Shown piece after piece: positions 1 to 8,619 of a stretch of DNA of 64,000 bases. Positions within the stretch are counted from its first letter, which is position 1; every line of letters starts with the position of its first letter. The position numbers and the translations under genes are program-made. The notes under the pieces were generated by a model. That model worked only from the letters and a program-made list of their open reading frames with translations. It was not told the origin of the DNA and did not search any database. The stretch comes from Polaromonas sp. (GTDB taxonomy: Bacteria > Pseudomonadota > Gammaproteobacteria > Burkholderiales > Burkholderiaceae), in NCBI GenBank assembly GCA_013823505.1, contig PNMH01000001.1, positions 1-64,000 on the forward strand, written 5' to 3'.

Positions 1-551
1 CCCACGGCCATGAGAGCCGGCATGGTGAGCCAGCCGCCGCGGCCCAGCAGCACCAGCGCCAGCACCACCGACGCCGCGCCCAGCACCGCGTCGCCTTGGA
101 TGCGCCGCAGCCCGGCCACGATGAGCGCGATGCCCAGGCCGAGCACCACGCCATGAATCACATCGCGCGACACATGGCGGGCGAGCCAGCGCGCCAGGCC
201 ACTCCAGGCGGCGATGAGCCAGAAGACGCCGGTGATCAGTGCGGCCAGTGCGAGCACCGCCGGCATGTTCTGCCCGGCCACCGTGGCGCTGGCCAGGGCC
301 GCTGCACCCACCGCTTTCATGGGCTGCACCGGGAAGGGAATGTCCAGGCGCCAGCCCACCGCCATGAGGCTCAGGCCGAAGGCCAGCAGGATGGACGTGG
401 GGTGCACGCCGGCCAGCACGGTGAAGCCGACCAAAAAGGGCAACAGCGTGCCCAGGTCGCCCAGTGAGCCACCGAGGTCACCACGCCAGGTCGCTTGCGA
501 CAGGGAGGGTTGGACGGGCAAGGCTTCTCGGGACTCGGTGGCGAGTGTCAT
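1..551 (-). CDS. MOT1-type sulfate/molybdate permease, N-terminal part
   Basis: The reverse strand is open from an ATG at 551 to the window edge, so only about 183 N-terminal residues are visible. They form a hydrophobic protein with the pattern GDLGGSLGDLGTLLP near residue 28 and PFPVQPMKA near residue 75. Both are hallmarks of the MOT1/SulP-like molybdate transporter family (MFS_MOT1). Several membrane helices follow. By family, it would carry molybdate or sulfate across the inner membrane. A second in-frame ATG lies at 569; neither start has a convincing ribosome-binding site. Family call is good, substrate is inference. Confidence 0.75.
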   Translation of the reverse strand, partial: MTLATESREALPVQPSLSQATWRGDLGGSLGDLGTLLPFLVGFTVLAGVHPTSILLAFGLSLMAVGWRLDIPFPVQPMKAVGAAALASATVAGQNMPAVLALAALITGVFWLIAAWSGLARWLARHVSRDVIHGVVLGLGIALIVAGLRRIQGDAVLGAASVVLALVLLGRGGWLTMPALMAV

Positions 552-716
552 GCGGGGATTTTGCGGCATCGCCTCTGCATACCCGAGCCCTTCGGCCTGA
601 TCGACACTGCGCCGACGCCGGCGGGAAATGGCCTTCGAAAGCGTGTGTCTTTGAAGGACAGACCCATGAAACAGAAGGACTTATAAAAAGTCATCGGCCC
701 GATAGCCATTGACTCT

Positions 717-743
717 TCAAGTTGGTAAGCATGCTACCGAAGA
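717..743 (+). promoter_or_regulatory. sigma-28 (FliA)-like promoter for the chemoreceptor
   Basis: TCAAGTTG (717-724), an 11-bp spacer and ACCGAAGA (736-743) match the flagellar class-3 pattern TAAAGTTT-N11-GCCGATAA in spacing and in most key bases. It sits 84 bp before the chemoreceptor start. The second chemotaxis operon in this window has the same arrangement at 47475-47501, which strengthens the call. Confidence 0.5.
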
Positions 744-827
744 AAACAGGGGTCAGGTGATGCGTGGGCGTCCGACATGCCAGTCGGCAGCATCAACCCG
801 ACCGATCACAACCAACTTGGAACACAC

Positions 828-2393
828 ATGAATTTCAATCGAATGACCGTGGGCAAGCGCCTCTATCTCGGGTTTGGCGCATTGCTCGCGGTCCTGGTCG
901 TGGTGACGCTGGTGGCCATCACCAAGGTGCAGGCGATCAACTCAGCCCTCAAGGTCAACAGCGAGGAGCACGCCGCCATCCAGCGCTATGCGATCAACTT
1001 CCGCGGCTCGGCCCACGACCGGGCCATTGCGGCGCGCGATGTGGTGCTCAGCAGCTCGGCTTCTGACCGTCAGCGGGAGGTCGCCACGATTGAACAGCTG
1101 GCGCGCTTTTACGCCGCCTCTGCAGGTCCGCTGGAAGCCCTTTTGAAGACGTCGGCAGATGCCGCGGAGCTGCGGGTGCTGTACGGTGCGATCCAGGACA
1201 TCGAGAAGCAGGCGGTGAACACCACCCAGGCCATCGTGGCCAAGGTGGAAGCGGGTGACACGCAGGGTGCGCAGCTGCAACTCTGGAGCGAGGCCAAGCC
1301 GCAGTATGTGGCCTGGCTGGGGGCGATCAACAAGCTCATCGACTTCGAGGAATCGCGCATCCAGGCGCAGAACACGATTGCCATGGGCGAGGCGGGCAGC
1401 TTCCTGACGGTGATGCTGGTTGCGCTGGTGGTGGCGCTGCTGTGTGGTCTCGGCCTGGCCTGGGCCATCCCGCGCAGCATCCTGCGGCAGCTTGGCGCCG
1501 AACCGATCGAACTCGGCCAGGTCGCTCAGCGCGTGGCCGCGGGTGACCTCAGCGCCGTGGCCGGCGCCGAGCGCGCACCGCAAGGCAGTGTGCTGGCTTC
1601 GCTGGGCGCCATGCAGGCCAGCCTGGCCCATGTGGTGGGGCAGGTGCGGCAGGCTTCCGACTCGATCGCCACGGGTTCGGCAGAAATCGCCGTGGGCAAT
1701 GCCGACTTGTCGCACCGAACCGAGCAGCAGGCTTCGAGTCTGCAGCAGACGTCTGCCTCGATGGCCCAGATGAGCACGGTGGTGCAGGGCAACGCCGACA
1801 CCGCACGGCAAGCGACTCAACTGGCCACCTCGGCCAGCTCGGCGGCGCAAAAGGGCGGCGAGGTCGTCAGCCAGGTGGTCCTGACGATGGACGACATTGC
1901 CCAGAGCTCGCGCAAGATCAGCGACATCATCGGCGTGATCGACGGCATCGCCTTCCAGACCAACATCCTCGCGCTCAACGCTGCCGTGGAAGCCGCCCGC
2001 GCGGGCGAGCAGGGCAGGGGGTTTGCCGTGGTGGCCGGTGAGGTGCGCAACCTGGCCAAGCGCAGCGCCGACGCCGCCAAGGAGATCAAGGGTCTGATCG
2101 GCACCAGCGTGGAGAAAGTGGAAGCCGGCACGCGGCTGGTGAGCGATGCCGGGACGACGATGGAAGACATCGTCAGCCAGGTTCGCCGGGTGTCGGACCT
2201 CATCAGCGAGATCAGCGCGTCCACGCTCGAGCAGACCACCGGCATTGGTCACGTCAGCTCGGCAGTCACGCAACTGGATCAGACCACCCAGCAGAACGCG
2301 GCACTGGTTGAAGAAAGCGCCGCAGCTTCGGCCAGCCTGCAGCAGCAGGCTGCGCGGCTGACCAGTGTGGTGGGGACGTTCCGACTGGGTTGA
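828..2393 (+). CDS. methyl-accepting chemotaxis protein
   Basis: A 521-residue chemoreceptor of the inner membrane. The N-terminal helix (about residues 12-32) is followed by a roughly 155-residue periplasmic four-helix-type sensor, a second membrane helix (about 190-212), a HAMP segment beginning near RQLGAEP, and a long cytoplasmic signalling coiled coil. The conserved hairpin tip is present ([18 protein letters not shown]). It would pass ligand binding to CheW/CheA. The C-terminus ends in FRLG without a CheR-docking pentapeptide, so it probably relies on other receptors for adaptation. The start at 828 is preferred to an in-frame ATG at 777 because [12 protein letters not shown] is the usual receptor N-terminus. 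The ligand is unknown. Confidence 0.93.
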   Translation: MNFNRMTVGKRLYLGFGALLAVLVVVTLVAITKVQAINSALKVNSEEHAAIQRYAINFRGSAHDRAIAARDVVLSSSASDRQREVATIEQLARFYAASAGPLEALLKTSADAAELRVLYGAIQDIEKQAVNTTQAIVAKVEAGDTQGAQLQLWSEAKPQYVAWLGAINKLIDFEESRIQAQNTIAMGEAGSFLTVMLVALVVALLCGLGLAWAIPRSILRQLGAEPIELGQVAQRVAAGDLSAVAGAERAPQGSVLASLGAMQASLAHVVGQVRQASDSIATGSAEIAVGNADLSHRTEQQASSLQQTSASMAQMSTVVQGNADTARQATQLATSASSAAQKGGEVVSQVVLTMDDIAQSSRKISDIIGVIDGIAFQTNILALNAAVEAARAGEQGRGFAVVAGEVRNLAKRSADAAKEIKGLIGTSVEKVEAGTRLVSDAGTTMEDIVSQVRRVSDLISEISASTLEQTTGIGHVSSAVTQLDQTTQQNAALVEESAAASASLQQQAARLTSVVGTFRLG

Positions 2394-2426
2394 TGCTCCG
2401 GGTTCAGCGCTCGCCGACGCCCTCGC

Positions 2427-3401
2427 TCACCGCCCGCCCAGGCTTTCCTTTTCCATCAGCAGGTAGGTGTTGTAGGCGTTCATGCGGTTGGCAAAGCGGA
2501 ACATGGGCATGGGCTCGAAGCGGCTCCAGTCGGTGGTGATGTAGGCCTCGTCGAACGGCACCAGCTCTTTGGCAGCCTTGCCCATCGTGCTGCGCAAATA
2601 GTTGAGGTAGTCGCGCATCACCACCATGTCCTTGCGCGGCTCGGTGGACGCTGCGCCGTGGCCTGGCACCACCACCGCCACGTCAAAGCGCAGCAGACGG
2701 TCCAGCGACTGGATCCACTGGTTGCTGTCGGCCTGGCCCACAAACGGCAGGCGCCCGGCGAACATGAGGTCGCCCGCGAACAGCACGCGCTCGCTGGGCA
2801 CATGGATGGCCAGGTCTTCCGGCGTGTGCGAGGGGCCCACGCGCTCTACTTCAAAGCGCATACCTGAGAGCTCCAGCGTGGTCGAGTCGGTGAGCCAGCG
2901 GTCGGCCGGCACCAGCCGGGTGTTGTCGTCCACCCAGGGCGCGAGCTCGCTGCGAGAAGCCACCAGGCGCTGCGCGGCGGTGTCCGAATTCAGGTAGGTG
3001 CGCGCGTCCTGCTGCGCCACGATCTGCGCACCCAGTTCCTTGAACACCTGCAGGCCATAGATGTGGTCGGCGTGGTAGTGGGTCACGATCACATGAGTGA
3101 TCGGCTTGGGCGTGATCTCGGCGATTTTCTGCACCAGCCGGCGCGCCAGCGCGGGCGAGCCCAGCGCGTCGATCACCACCACACCCTGTGGCGCCACCAC
3201 AAAGCCGGCGTTGCTGATGAAGTTCTGGTTGGCCGGTGAGCCCAACGCCGCCTGGCCTTGCACGTAGTAGCTGTTTGGGCCGACCTTTTTCGGCTGCATG
3301 TCGCCCGGGGTCTGCGCCCAGGCGCCCAAGCTCAGCGCAGCGAGGCTCATCGCGAGGGCACGGGCCAGTCCCCGGCGCAGTTTGATGGAGATCGACATCA
3401 T
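2427..3401 (-). CDS. exported MBL-fold metallo-hydrolase
   Basis: A 324-residue protein with an N-terminal signal peptide (about residues 1-29, ending AWAQ) and a metallo-beta-lactamase fold. The zinc-binding set is complete: HxHxDH at 108-113 (HYHADH), H192, D211 and H248. By family it is a periplasmic zinc hydrolase; its substrate is unknown. The start has a good ribosome-binding site (TAGGAG, 6 bp before ATG). It lies 21 bp after the rhodanese gene on the same strand and is probably co-transcribed with it. Together with the SUMF1-like gene further upstream, the set resembles periplasmic sulfur or quinoprotein accessory loci. That link is inference. Confidence 0.85.
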   Translation of the reverse strand: MMSISIKLRRGLARALAMSLAALSLGAWAQTPGDMQPKKVGPNSYYVQGQAALGSPANQNFISNAGFVVAPQGVVVIDALGSPALARRLVQKIAEITPKPITHVIVTHYHADHIYGLQVFKELGAQIVAQQDARTYLNSDTAAQRLVASRSELAPWVDDNTRLVPADRWLTDSTTLELSGMRFEVERVGPSHTPEDLAIHVPSERVLFAGDLMFAGRLPFVGQADSNQWIQSLDRLLRFDVAVVVPGHGAASTEPRKDMVVMRDYLNYLRSTMGKAAKELVPFDEAYITTDWSRFEPMPMFRFANRMNAYNTYLLMEKESLGGR

Positions 3402-3422
3402 GGGGCGCTCCTACTCAGGTGT

Positions 3423-3884
3423 TCAGTGTTTTGCGGGGGCGGTGGTGCGACTGGCGGCATCAAAGCCGCCCTTGGCCTTCCACTCTTCCATGCCGCCTTG
3501 CAAGATGCGCAGGTTGTCCCAGCCCGCCACGCGCAGCGCAAAGCCGGCCTGTGCCGACAGCGAGCCGGTGTTGCAGTAAATCAGCACCGGTTGGTCCTTG
3601 GGGATGGCATCGCGTTTGGCCAGCACCTGGCGCCAGTCCATGTTGATCGCGCCCGGAATGTGCCCCTTGGCAAACTGCCCGGCATCGCGCGCGTCGATCA
3701 ATACGAACTTCTTCCAGTCGTCCCTGGGGATCTGCTCGGCAAAGATCACGCCACCCCCGTACTCCACAAACTCCAGGTAGGCCTCCATCTCGTCGATGGC
3801 GGCGGTTTTGTTGGCGAGAGCCGTGGTGGGGCCGAGCAGGGCGAGGGTGCTCAGCACCGAGAGGGCCAGGTGGCGGGGATGCAT
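3423..3884 (-). CDS. exported rhodanese-domain protein
   Basis: 153 residues: a signal peptide (about 1-25, ending ALA) followed by a single rhodanese domain. The predicted catalytic cysteine is C104 in the loop CNTGSLS, after the usual VLIY strand. The CH2A-type motif region is present (VLIDARDAGQFAKGHIPGAIN). It would act as a periplasmic sulfurtransferase or sulfane-sulfur carrier. The start at 3884 is set by the strong GGAGA site just upstream and by the signal peptide; the frame stays open further 5' but without any protein-like sequence. It is followed by the metallo-hydrolase after 21 bp. An 89-bp gap to the SUMF1-like gene may hold its own promoter. Confidence 0.88.
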   Translation of the reverse strand: MHPRHLALSVLSTLALLGPTTALANKTAAIDEMEAYLEFVEYGGGVIFAEQIPRDDWKKFVLIDARDAGQFAKGHIPGAINMDWRQVLAKRDAIPKDQPVLIYCNTGSLSAQAGFALRVAGWDNLRILQGGMEEWKAKGGFDAASRTTAPAKH

Positions 3885-3973
3885 GTTGTCTCCGTTATTT
3901 GGAAGTAAATTAGCAAGCACTGATATTGTGAGCCGAATTTGAACAGCCGGGAACCGGTCCAGCGCGGGGCGCT

Positions 3974-4681
3974 TCAGCCGTAGGCGCAGCGAAAGCCGAT
4001 GTAGACCGCAAAGAAATCGGCCGGCTTCCAGGCCACCACGTCGGCCTTCATCTGCGAGGCGCCGTACCACCACGAGCCGCCCATGGTGCGGCGCTCGTTG
4101 CCTTTCGCGTCGCTCACCCATTCCCACGCGTTGGCGCCCATGTCGTGCAGGCCATTGACGCCAGCCATGGTGTCGCCAGCCGGCGCAGCGCGAGGCCAGC
4201 GGTCGGCGTCGCTGGTGTTGGCGCCTTGCGGGCTGTTGCCGGTGGGCCAGGGGTAGGTGGTGCCGCGCTGCCAGGGCTTGGGTGGCGCGGCGCGCTGTTC
4301 GGTGAACGCCGCGCTCAGCCACTCGGCGGCCGTGGGCAGGCGTGCACCGGCCCATCGGCAGTAGGCCGCGGCCTCGGCGTGCGTGAGGTGCACGGCTGGC
4401 ATTTGTGGGGAGGAAGGGGGCGCGCCATCGGGTGTGCGCCAGGTCCAGCCGGGCCTGCGCTGCCAGCCGCCGTCGAACTCAAAACCACCGCCCTCGGCTT
4501 CCGCGCGTGTGACGGTGGACGTGGCCTGGGCAAAGCGGGCGAACTGCTCGATGGTGACCTCGGTGCGGTCGATCGCGAATGTGCCCAGTTGGACGCGGTC
4601 GGCCGCTGCGGACGGGGCAACAAATGAAGCGGACGAGGCCGCAATGAGGAGCGGTGCACAAGCACGGAGTGGGTGTTTCAT
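3974..4681 (-). CDS. SUMF1/EgtB/PvdO-family exported protein
   Basis: 235 residues with a signal peptide (about 1-27) and one FGE-sulfatase domain. The fold signatures are visible: YxIDRTEVT-like start, CRWAGARLPTAAEW near 108-121, a GLHDMGANAWEWVSD block near 177-191 and a terminal IGFRCAYG. The RGGSW segment is present as MGGSWWYGAS, but the cysteine pair that binds copper in true formylglycine-generating enzymes is absent. It is therefore unlikely to be a sulfatase-activating oxidase; NirV- or PvdO-like accessory roles fit better. It starts 17 bp after the thioesterase stop and precedes the rhodanese and metallo-hydrolase genes. Confidence 0.82.
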   Translation of the reverse strand: MKHPLRACAPLLIAASSASFVAPSAAADRVQLGTFAIDRTEVTIEQFARFAQATSTVTRAEAEGGGFEFDGGWQRRPGWTWRTPDGAPPSSPQMPAVHLTHAEAAAYCRWAGARLPTAAEWLSAAFTEQRAAPPKPWQRGTTYPWPTGNSPQGANTSDADRWPRAAPAGDTMAGVNGLHDMGANAWEWVSDAKGNERRTMGGSWWYGASQMKADVVAWKPADFFAVYIGFRCAYG

Positions 4682-4698
4682 GACCCGCTGTGATCCGC

Positions 4699-5184
4699 TC
4701 AGGTGGAAGTGGTTCGCAGTTCGTCGAAGCGGCTGGCGAATTCCTGGCGCAGCTGTTTGCGCACCTTGGCTGCGGCGTGGCGGCGACATTCGTCGGGCGA
4801 GACCGGCGCCAGCGGTGGCACCGTCACAGGCTTGCCATCGTCGCCCACCGCCACCATGGTGAAAAAGCAGCTGTTGGCGTGGCGCACCACCTGGTTTCGG
4901 ATGTTCTCGGTCACGACCTTGATGCCGATCTCCATGGACGAGGTGCCCGTGAAGTTGACCGATGCCATGAAGGTCACCAGTTCGCCCACATGAATGGGCT
5001 GGCGGAACATGACCTGGTCCACCGACAGCGTGACCACGTAGCTGCGCGCATAGCGGCTGGCGCAGGCGTAGGCCACCTGGTCGAGCAGCTTGAGGATGGT
5101 GCCGCCGTGCACATTGCCCGAGAAGTTGGCCATGTCGGGCGTCATGAGCACCGTCATGGTGAGTTGGTGGGTGGGCAGGTCCAT
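4699..5184 (-). CDS. acyl-CoA thioesterase, hotdog fold
   Basis: 161 residues in one hotdog domain of the YciA/BFIT type. The conserved stretch GNVHGGTILKLLDQVAY near residue 24 carries the catalytic region, and MEIGIKV with a following TENI block matches the family. It would hydrolyse acyl-CoA to free CoA and fatty acid in the cytoplasm. The start at 5184 (MDLPTHQLTM) is preferred; an in-frame ATG at 5229 would add 15 non-conserved residues. No strong ribosome-binding site is seen. The SUMF1-like gene follows 17 bp downstream. Confidence 0.85.
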   Translation of the reverse strand: MDLPTHQLTMTVLMTPDMANFSGNVHGGTILKLLDQVAYACASRYARSYVVTLSVDQVMFRQPIHVGELVTFMASVNFTGTSSMEIGIKVVTENIRNQVVRHANSCFFTMVAVGDDGKPVTVPPLAPVSPDECRRHAAAKVRKQLRQEFASRFDELRTTST

Positions 5185-5283
5185 GGTCGGGTTCTCGCAC
5201 AGGCGCAGCAAGGCGCTGCAGGCGCGCATTGTGCCCGTCTGTGTGTGCTGTCGAACCCGATGCAGCGACCGGTGGCGGGCGGT

Positions 5284-5299
5284 GTAGGTCCTGTCCTAC
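5284..5299. promoter_or_regulatory. inverted repeat upstream of the Crp/Fnr gene
   Basis: GTAGG and CCTAC form a perfect 5-bp inverted repeat with a 6-bp spacer, between the divergent thioesterase and Crp/Fnr genes. A small palindrome in this position could be an autoregulatory operator. The arms are short, so chance is possible. Confidence 0.3.
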
Positions 5300-5380
5300 C
5301 GATTTCTGCCCTGACCACCGACAGACCGGCGGGGCACGACGCGGAAAACTGAGGGCATCTGTCCAACAGGAGTAACCGAC

Positions 5381-6226
5381 ATGCACGCGATCTCAGAACC
5401 TCTGCAGTCCATCTCGACCCACAGCCCGAGTGCTTCGATGCACTGTGGCTGTGTGCCGCCCTTGCGGATCCTTACCGGTGCGCCCGCCAACCTGTTGCTC
5501 TCGGCCTTGCCCGCGTGCGACTGGCAACACCTGTCGCAGCACATGGAGCTGGTGGAAATGCCCTTGGGCCAGGTGCTGTACGAATCGGGCAGCGACCAGA
5601 ACCATGTGTACTTCCCGACCTCGTCTATTGTTTCGCTGCTCAATCTCACCGCCAGTGGCGCCTGCGCTGAATTCGCCACCGTCGGCAACGACGGTGTGGT
5701 CGGCGTGCCATTGCTCATGGGCGGCATCTCCACCAACGGCCGTGCGGTCGTGCAGAGCGCTGGCCATGGCTACCGGCTGCCCCGACAGGTCATCAACGAC
5801 GAAATCAACACCGGCGGTGCGTTGATGCAGCTGCTGCTGCGCTACACCCAGGCCTTGCTGACGCAGGTGGCGCAAACCGCGCTTTGCAACCGCCACCATG
5901 CGGTCGAACAGCAGGTCTGCCGATTGATCTTGCTGAACCTGGACCGAGTCCAGGGCAACTGCCTGCAGATGACGCAGGAGCTGCTGGCCACCAAGCTGGG
6001 CGTGCGCCGGGAGAGCGTCACGCTGGTGGCCTTGGCGCTGCAGCGCGACGGCCTGATCCGCTATGCGCGGGGTCGCATCGAGGTGCTGGACCGCCAGGGG
6101 CTGGAAGAAAGGGCCTGCGAATGTTATGCCGTGGTAAAGCTCGAATGCGACCGGCTGCTGCCCCAGGCGGCACTGGATGCGTCCCGGTTCTGGATGAAGC
6201 AGCCCACCGGAGCGCTGACCCGCTGA
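5381..6226 (+). CDS. Crp/Fnr-family transcriptional regulator
   Basis: 281 residues. An N-terminal cyclic-nucleotide-binding-like beta-roll spans about residues 25-150 (NHVYFPTSSIVSLL). A C-terminal winged helix-turn-helix of the HTH_Crp type spans about 180-245 (ELLATKLGVRRESVTLV). No cysteine cluster typical of an oxygen-sensing Fnr [4Fe-4S] centre is visible; Cys22 and Cys24 near the N-terminus are too few. The start has a clear AGGAG site. It diverges from the thioesterase gene with a 196-bp gap holding a small palindrome. The effector is unknown. Confidence 0.88.
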   Translation: MHAISEPLQSISTHSPSASMHCGCVPPLRILTGAPANLLLSALPACDWQHLSQHMELVEMPLGQVLYESGSDQNHVYFPTSSIVSLLNLTASGACAEFATVGNDGVVGVPLLMGGISTNGRAVVQSAGHGYRLPRQVINDEINTGGALMQLLLRYTQALLTQVAQTALCNRHHAVEQQVCRLILLNLDRVQGNCLQMTQELLATKLGVRRESVTLVALALQRDGLIRYARGRIEVLDRQGLEERACECYAVVKLECDRLLPQAALDASRFWMKQPTGALTR

Positions 6227-6302
6227 TCCGGAAGGGGAAACCTTTTGTGACAGGTACCCGGTTGAACGCGGTTAGATTGCGTCCATCCAACAGGAGAAAC
6301 AC

Positions 6303-6854
6303 ATGGACAAGTCAATGATCAAGGGCATCGCAGTGGGTGGTCTCGCCATGGTGGTGCTGGGCGCCAGCGGCGTGACGGGCTACAAGGCACTGACGCAGCC
6401 CAAGGTGGCCGACGTGGTGGCGGTCAAGGAGATCACGCAGACCGTGACCACGCCGCGCGAGGTGTGTGAAATGGTGGCGGTGCAGCGCACGGCGCCGGTG
6501 AAAGACCAGAACCGCATCGCCGGCACGGTGGTGGGTGGCCTGGCCGGTGGCCTGCTGGGCAGCGCGGTGGGCAATGGCACCGGCAAGACCGTGGCCACCC
6601 TGGCGGGGGCGGCGGCCGGCGGTTATGCCGGCAACCAGGTGCAGAAGAACATGCAGCAAAAGGACGTGATCACGACCAACGAGCAACGCTGCAGGACCGT
6701 GCAGGACAAGTCGCAAAAGCTCGTGGGCTACAACGTGACCTACCGCCTCGACGGCAAGGACGGCACGGTGCGCACCTCCTTCAAACCCGGCGACACGCTG
6801 CCGGTCAAGGATGGTCAGGTGGTGACCACGCCACCAGCAGACACCAAGTCTTGA
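6303..6854 (+). CDS. glycine-zipper 2TM-domain protein (SlyB-like)
   Basis: 183 residues. An N-terminal hydrophobic segment (about 8-28) anchors the protein. A glycine-zipper region (about 75-105: GTVVGGLAGGLLGSAVGNG, then AGAAAGGYAGN) matches the Rick_17kDa_Anti/SlyB family of envelope proteins. No lipobox cysteine is present. A C-terminal domain with a conserved-looking YNVTYRLDGKDGTVRT block follows. The AGGAGA site 6 bp before the ATG is strong. It is probably a monocistronic envelope-integrity gene; a terminator hairpin follows at once. Confidence 0.82.
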   Translation: MDKSMIKGIAVGGLAMVVLGASGVTGYKALTQPKVADVVAVKEITQTVTTPREVCEMVAVQRTAPVKDQNRIAGTVVGGLAGGLLGSAVGNGTGKTVATLAGAAAGGYAGNQVQKNMQQKDVITTNEQRCRTVQDKSQKLVGYNVTYRLDGKDGTVRTSFKPGDTLPVKDGQVVTTPPADTKS

Positions 6855-6859
6855 ACCAG

Positions 6860-6876
6860 CGGCCCGAAACGGGCCG
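6860..6876. terminator. hairpin terminator between convergent genes
   Basis: CGGCCCG and CGGGCCG form a perfect 7-bp stem with an AAA loop, followed by TTGTTCT on the + strand. It lies 5 bp after the glycine-zipper gene and 16 bp before the stop of the converging garR, so it could serve both. Confidence 0.65.
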
Positions 6877-6892
6877 TTGTTCTGTGAGCCAA

Positions 6893-7777
6893 TCAGTCGG
6901 GCGACACCGGGTGGCCGGCCATCAACTCCAGCGCCTTCACCAGCGCCGAGTGATCCAGATCCCCCATGCCGTGCGCGGCGCAGGCTTGCATGAGCTGCGC
7001 GGCATTCGCCGTCTGCGGCAGTGACACGCCGATTTCCTTCGCGCCTTGCAGCGCCAGGTTCAGGTCTTTCTGGTGCAGCTTGATGCGAAAGCCCGGGTTG
7101 AACGTGCGCTTGATCATGCGTTCGCCGTGCACTTCCAGAATGCGGCTGGCGGCAAATCCACCCATGAGCGCCTGGCGCACCTTGGCCGGGTCGGCGCCGG
7201 CCTTGCTGGCGAACACCAGGGCTTCGCTCACGGCGGCAATGTTCAGCGCCACGATGATCTGGTTGGCCACCTTGGTGGTCTGGCCGTCGCCATTGCCGCC
7301 CACGAGCGTGATGTTCTTGCCCATGAGTTCCAGCAGCGGTTTGATGCGCTCGAACACGGCTTCGTCACCGCCGCACATGATGGTGAGCGAGCCGGCCTTG
7401 GCGCCCACTTCACCCCCCGAGACCGGCGCGTCGATGTAGTCGGCGCCGAGGTCGTTGATCTTTTTCGCAAAGGTCTTGGTGGCCATGGGGCTGATCGAGC
7501 TCATGTCGACCACGACCTTGCCCTTGCTAAGCCCGTGCGCCACGCCGTTCTCCCCGAACAGCACGGCCTCCACGTCGGGCGTGTCCGGCACCATCGTGAA
7601 CACGACGTCGGCCTCGCGCGCGACAGCGGCGGCGTTGTCGCAGCGCACGGCGCCAGCGGCCCCAATGGCTTCGGGCACCTGGCTGCGCGTGTGCACGAAC
7701 AGCTGGTGGCCGGCGTTGGCCAAGTGCAGGGCCATGGGTGTGCCCATGATGCCCAGGCCGATGAATCCAATCTTCAT
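6893..7777 (-). CDS. garR: 2-hydroxy-3-oxopropionate (tartronate semialdehyde) reductase
   Basis: 294 residues of the beta-hydroxyacid dehydrogenase family. The dinucleotide-binding GLGIMG lies at 7-12, the substrate-binding DAPVSGGEVGA near 116 and the catalytic lysine region GQTTKVANQ near 164-172. It reduces tartronate semialdehyde to D-glycerate with NAD(P)H, the last visible step of the glucarate/galactarate route. It is the distal gene of the reverse-strand operon after garL (28-bp gap), with a good AAGGA site. No glycerate kinase is in the window. Confidence 0.93.
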   Translation of the reverse strand: MKIGFIGLGIMGTPMALHLANAGHQLFVHTRSQVPEAIGAAGAVRCDNAAAVAREADVVFTMVPDTPDVEAVLFGENGVAHGLSKGKVVVDMSSISPMATKTFAKKINDLGADYIDAPVSGGEVGAKAGSLTIMCGGDEAVFERIKPLLELMGKNITLVGGNGDGQTTKVANQIIVALNIAAVSEALVFASKAGADPAKVRQALMGGFAASRILEVHGERMIKRTFNPGFRIKLHQKDLNLALQGAKEIGVSLPQTANAAQLMQACAAHGMGDLDHSALVKALELMAGHPVSPD

Positions 7778-7805
7778 GGTGTGTCCTTCTGTTGTACGGG
7801 CGGGC

Positions 7806-8594
7806 TCAGTAGCCGCCTTCGGTTTTGGGAGGCTGTGCGGCGCGCATGGTGGCCACCACCTGCTGCGCTCCGGCGGCCATGAGGCGTGCGTCCGAACTGA
7901 CGGTCACGAACTGGAAGCCCATGGCGACGCGTTTGAGCGCGGCCTCGGTCGAGCCGTTGTGAATACCGGCGACCAGGCCGTGCGCCTTGGCGCGCGCCAG
8001 GATGTGTTCAACCGCCTCTGCCGCCTTGGGGTCGAGGTCGTCAAAGGTGGGCTTGCAGCCGAGTGCGAGCGACAGGTCGGACGGGCCGATGTAGATGGCG
8101 TCCAGGCCGGGCACCGAGAGGATCTCTTCCAGGTTCTCCAGCGCCTGCGCGGTCTCGATCATGGCGAAGGTCACGATGGTGTCGTTGGCGTGCGCGGGAT
8201 AGTCGGCGCCGCCGTAGAGCAGGGCGCGCACCGGGCCGAAGCTGCGCGTGCCGCGCGGGGCGTAGTGGGTGTATGCCACCAGCTTCTGCGCGTCTTCGCG
8301 TGTGTTCACCATGGGGCAGATCACACCGTAGGCGCCGGCGTCCAGCGTCTTCATGAGAATGCCGGGCTCCAGCCAGGGCACACGCACCACGGGCACGGTG
8401 GCGGTGGTGCTGATGGCCTGCAGCATGGTCACCATGGCCTGGTAGTCGACCACGCCGTGCTGCAGGTCGATGGTCAGCGAGTCCCAGCCCTGGTGGGCCA
8501 TGGTCTCGGCCGAAAAGCTGTTGGGAATCGCCAGCCAGCCGTTGACGACAGCGCCCCCGGCGGCCCAGATCTCACGCAGGCGGTTGGGTCTCAT
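7806..8594 (-). CDS. garL: 5-keto-4-deoxy-D-glucarate aldolase (HpcH/HpaI family)
   Basis: 262 residues in one HpcH/HpaI aldolase TIM barrel. The general-base region DLQHGVVD near 43-50, the metal-binding glutamate in AMIETAQAL near 144-152 and the IGPSDLSLALG block near 170-180 are all present. It splits 5-keto-4-deoxyglucarate into pyruvate and tartronate semialdehyde. Its place between gudD and garR supports this substrate over 4-hydroxy-2-oxo-acids from aromatic pathways. It has a GAAGGAAA ribosome-binding site and starts 25 bp after gudD. Confidence 0.9.
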   Translation of the reverse strand: MRPNRLREIWAAGGAVVNGWLAIPNSFSAETMAHQGWDSLTIDLQHGVVDYQAMVTMLQAISTTATVPVVRVPWLEPGILMKTLDAGAYGVICPMVNTREDAQKLVAYTHYAPRGTRSFGPVRALLYGGADYPAHANDTIVTFAMIETAQALENLEEILSVPGLDAIYIGPSDLSLALGCKPTFDDLDPKAAEAVEHILARAKAHGLVAGIHNGSTEAALKRVAMGFQFVTVSSDARLMAAGAQQVVATMRAAQPPKTEGGY

Positions 8595-8619
8595 GCAGTT
8601 TCCTTCGGCTGTGTGGGTG

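Noticed and set aside
684..705. alternative sigma-28 promoter before the first chemoreceptor (TAAA and CCCGATAG)
   Set aside because: The spacer between the two boxes is about 10 bp instead of 15; the site at 717-743 has the correct spacing.
3974..5386. 470-codon fusion of the SUMF1-like gene with an upstream frame
   Set aside because: The upstream part is out of frame with the thioesterase gene; the SUMF1-like protein has its own signal peptide at 4681.
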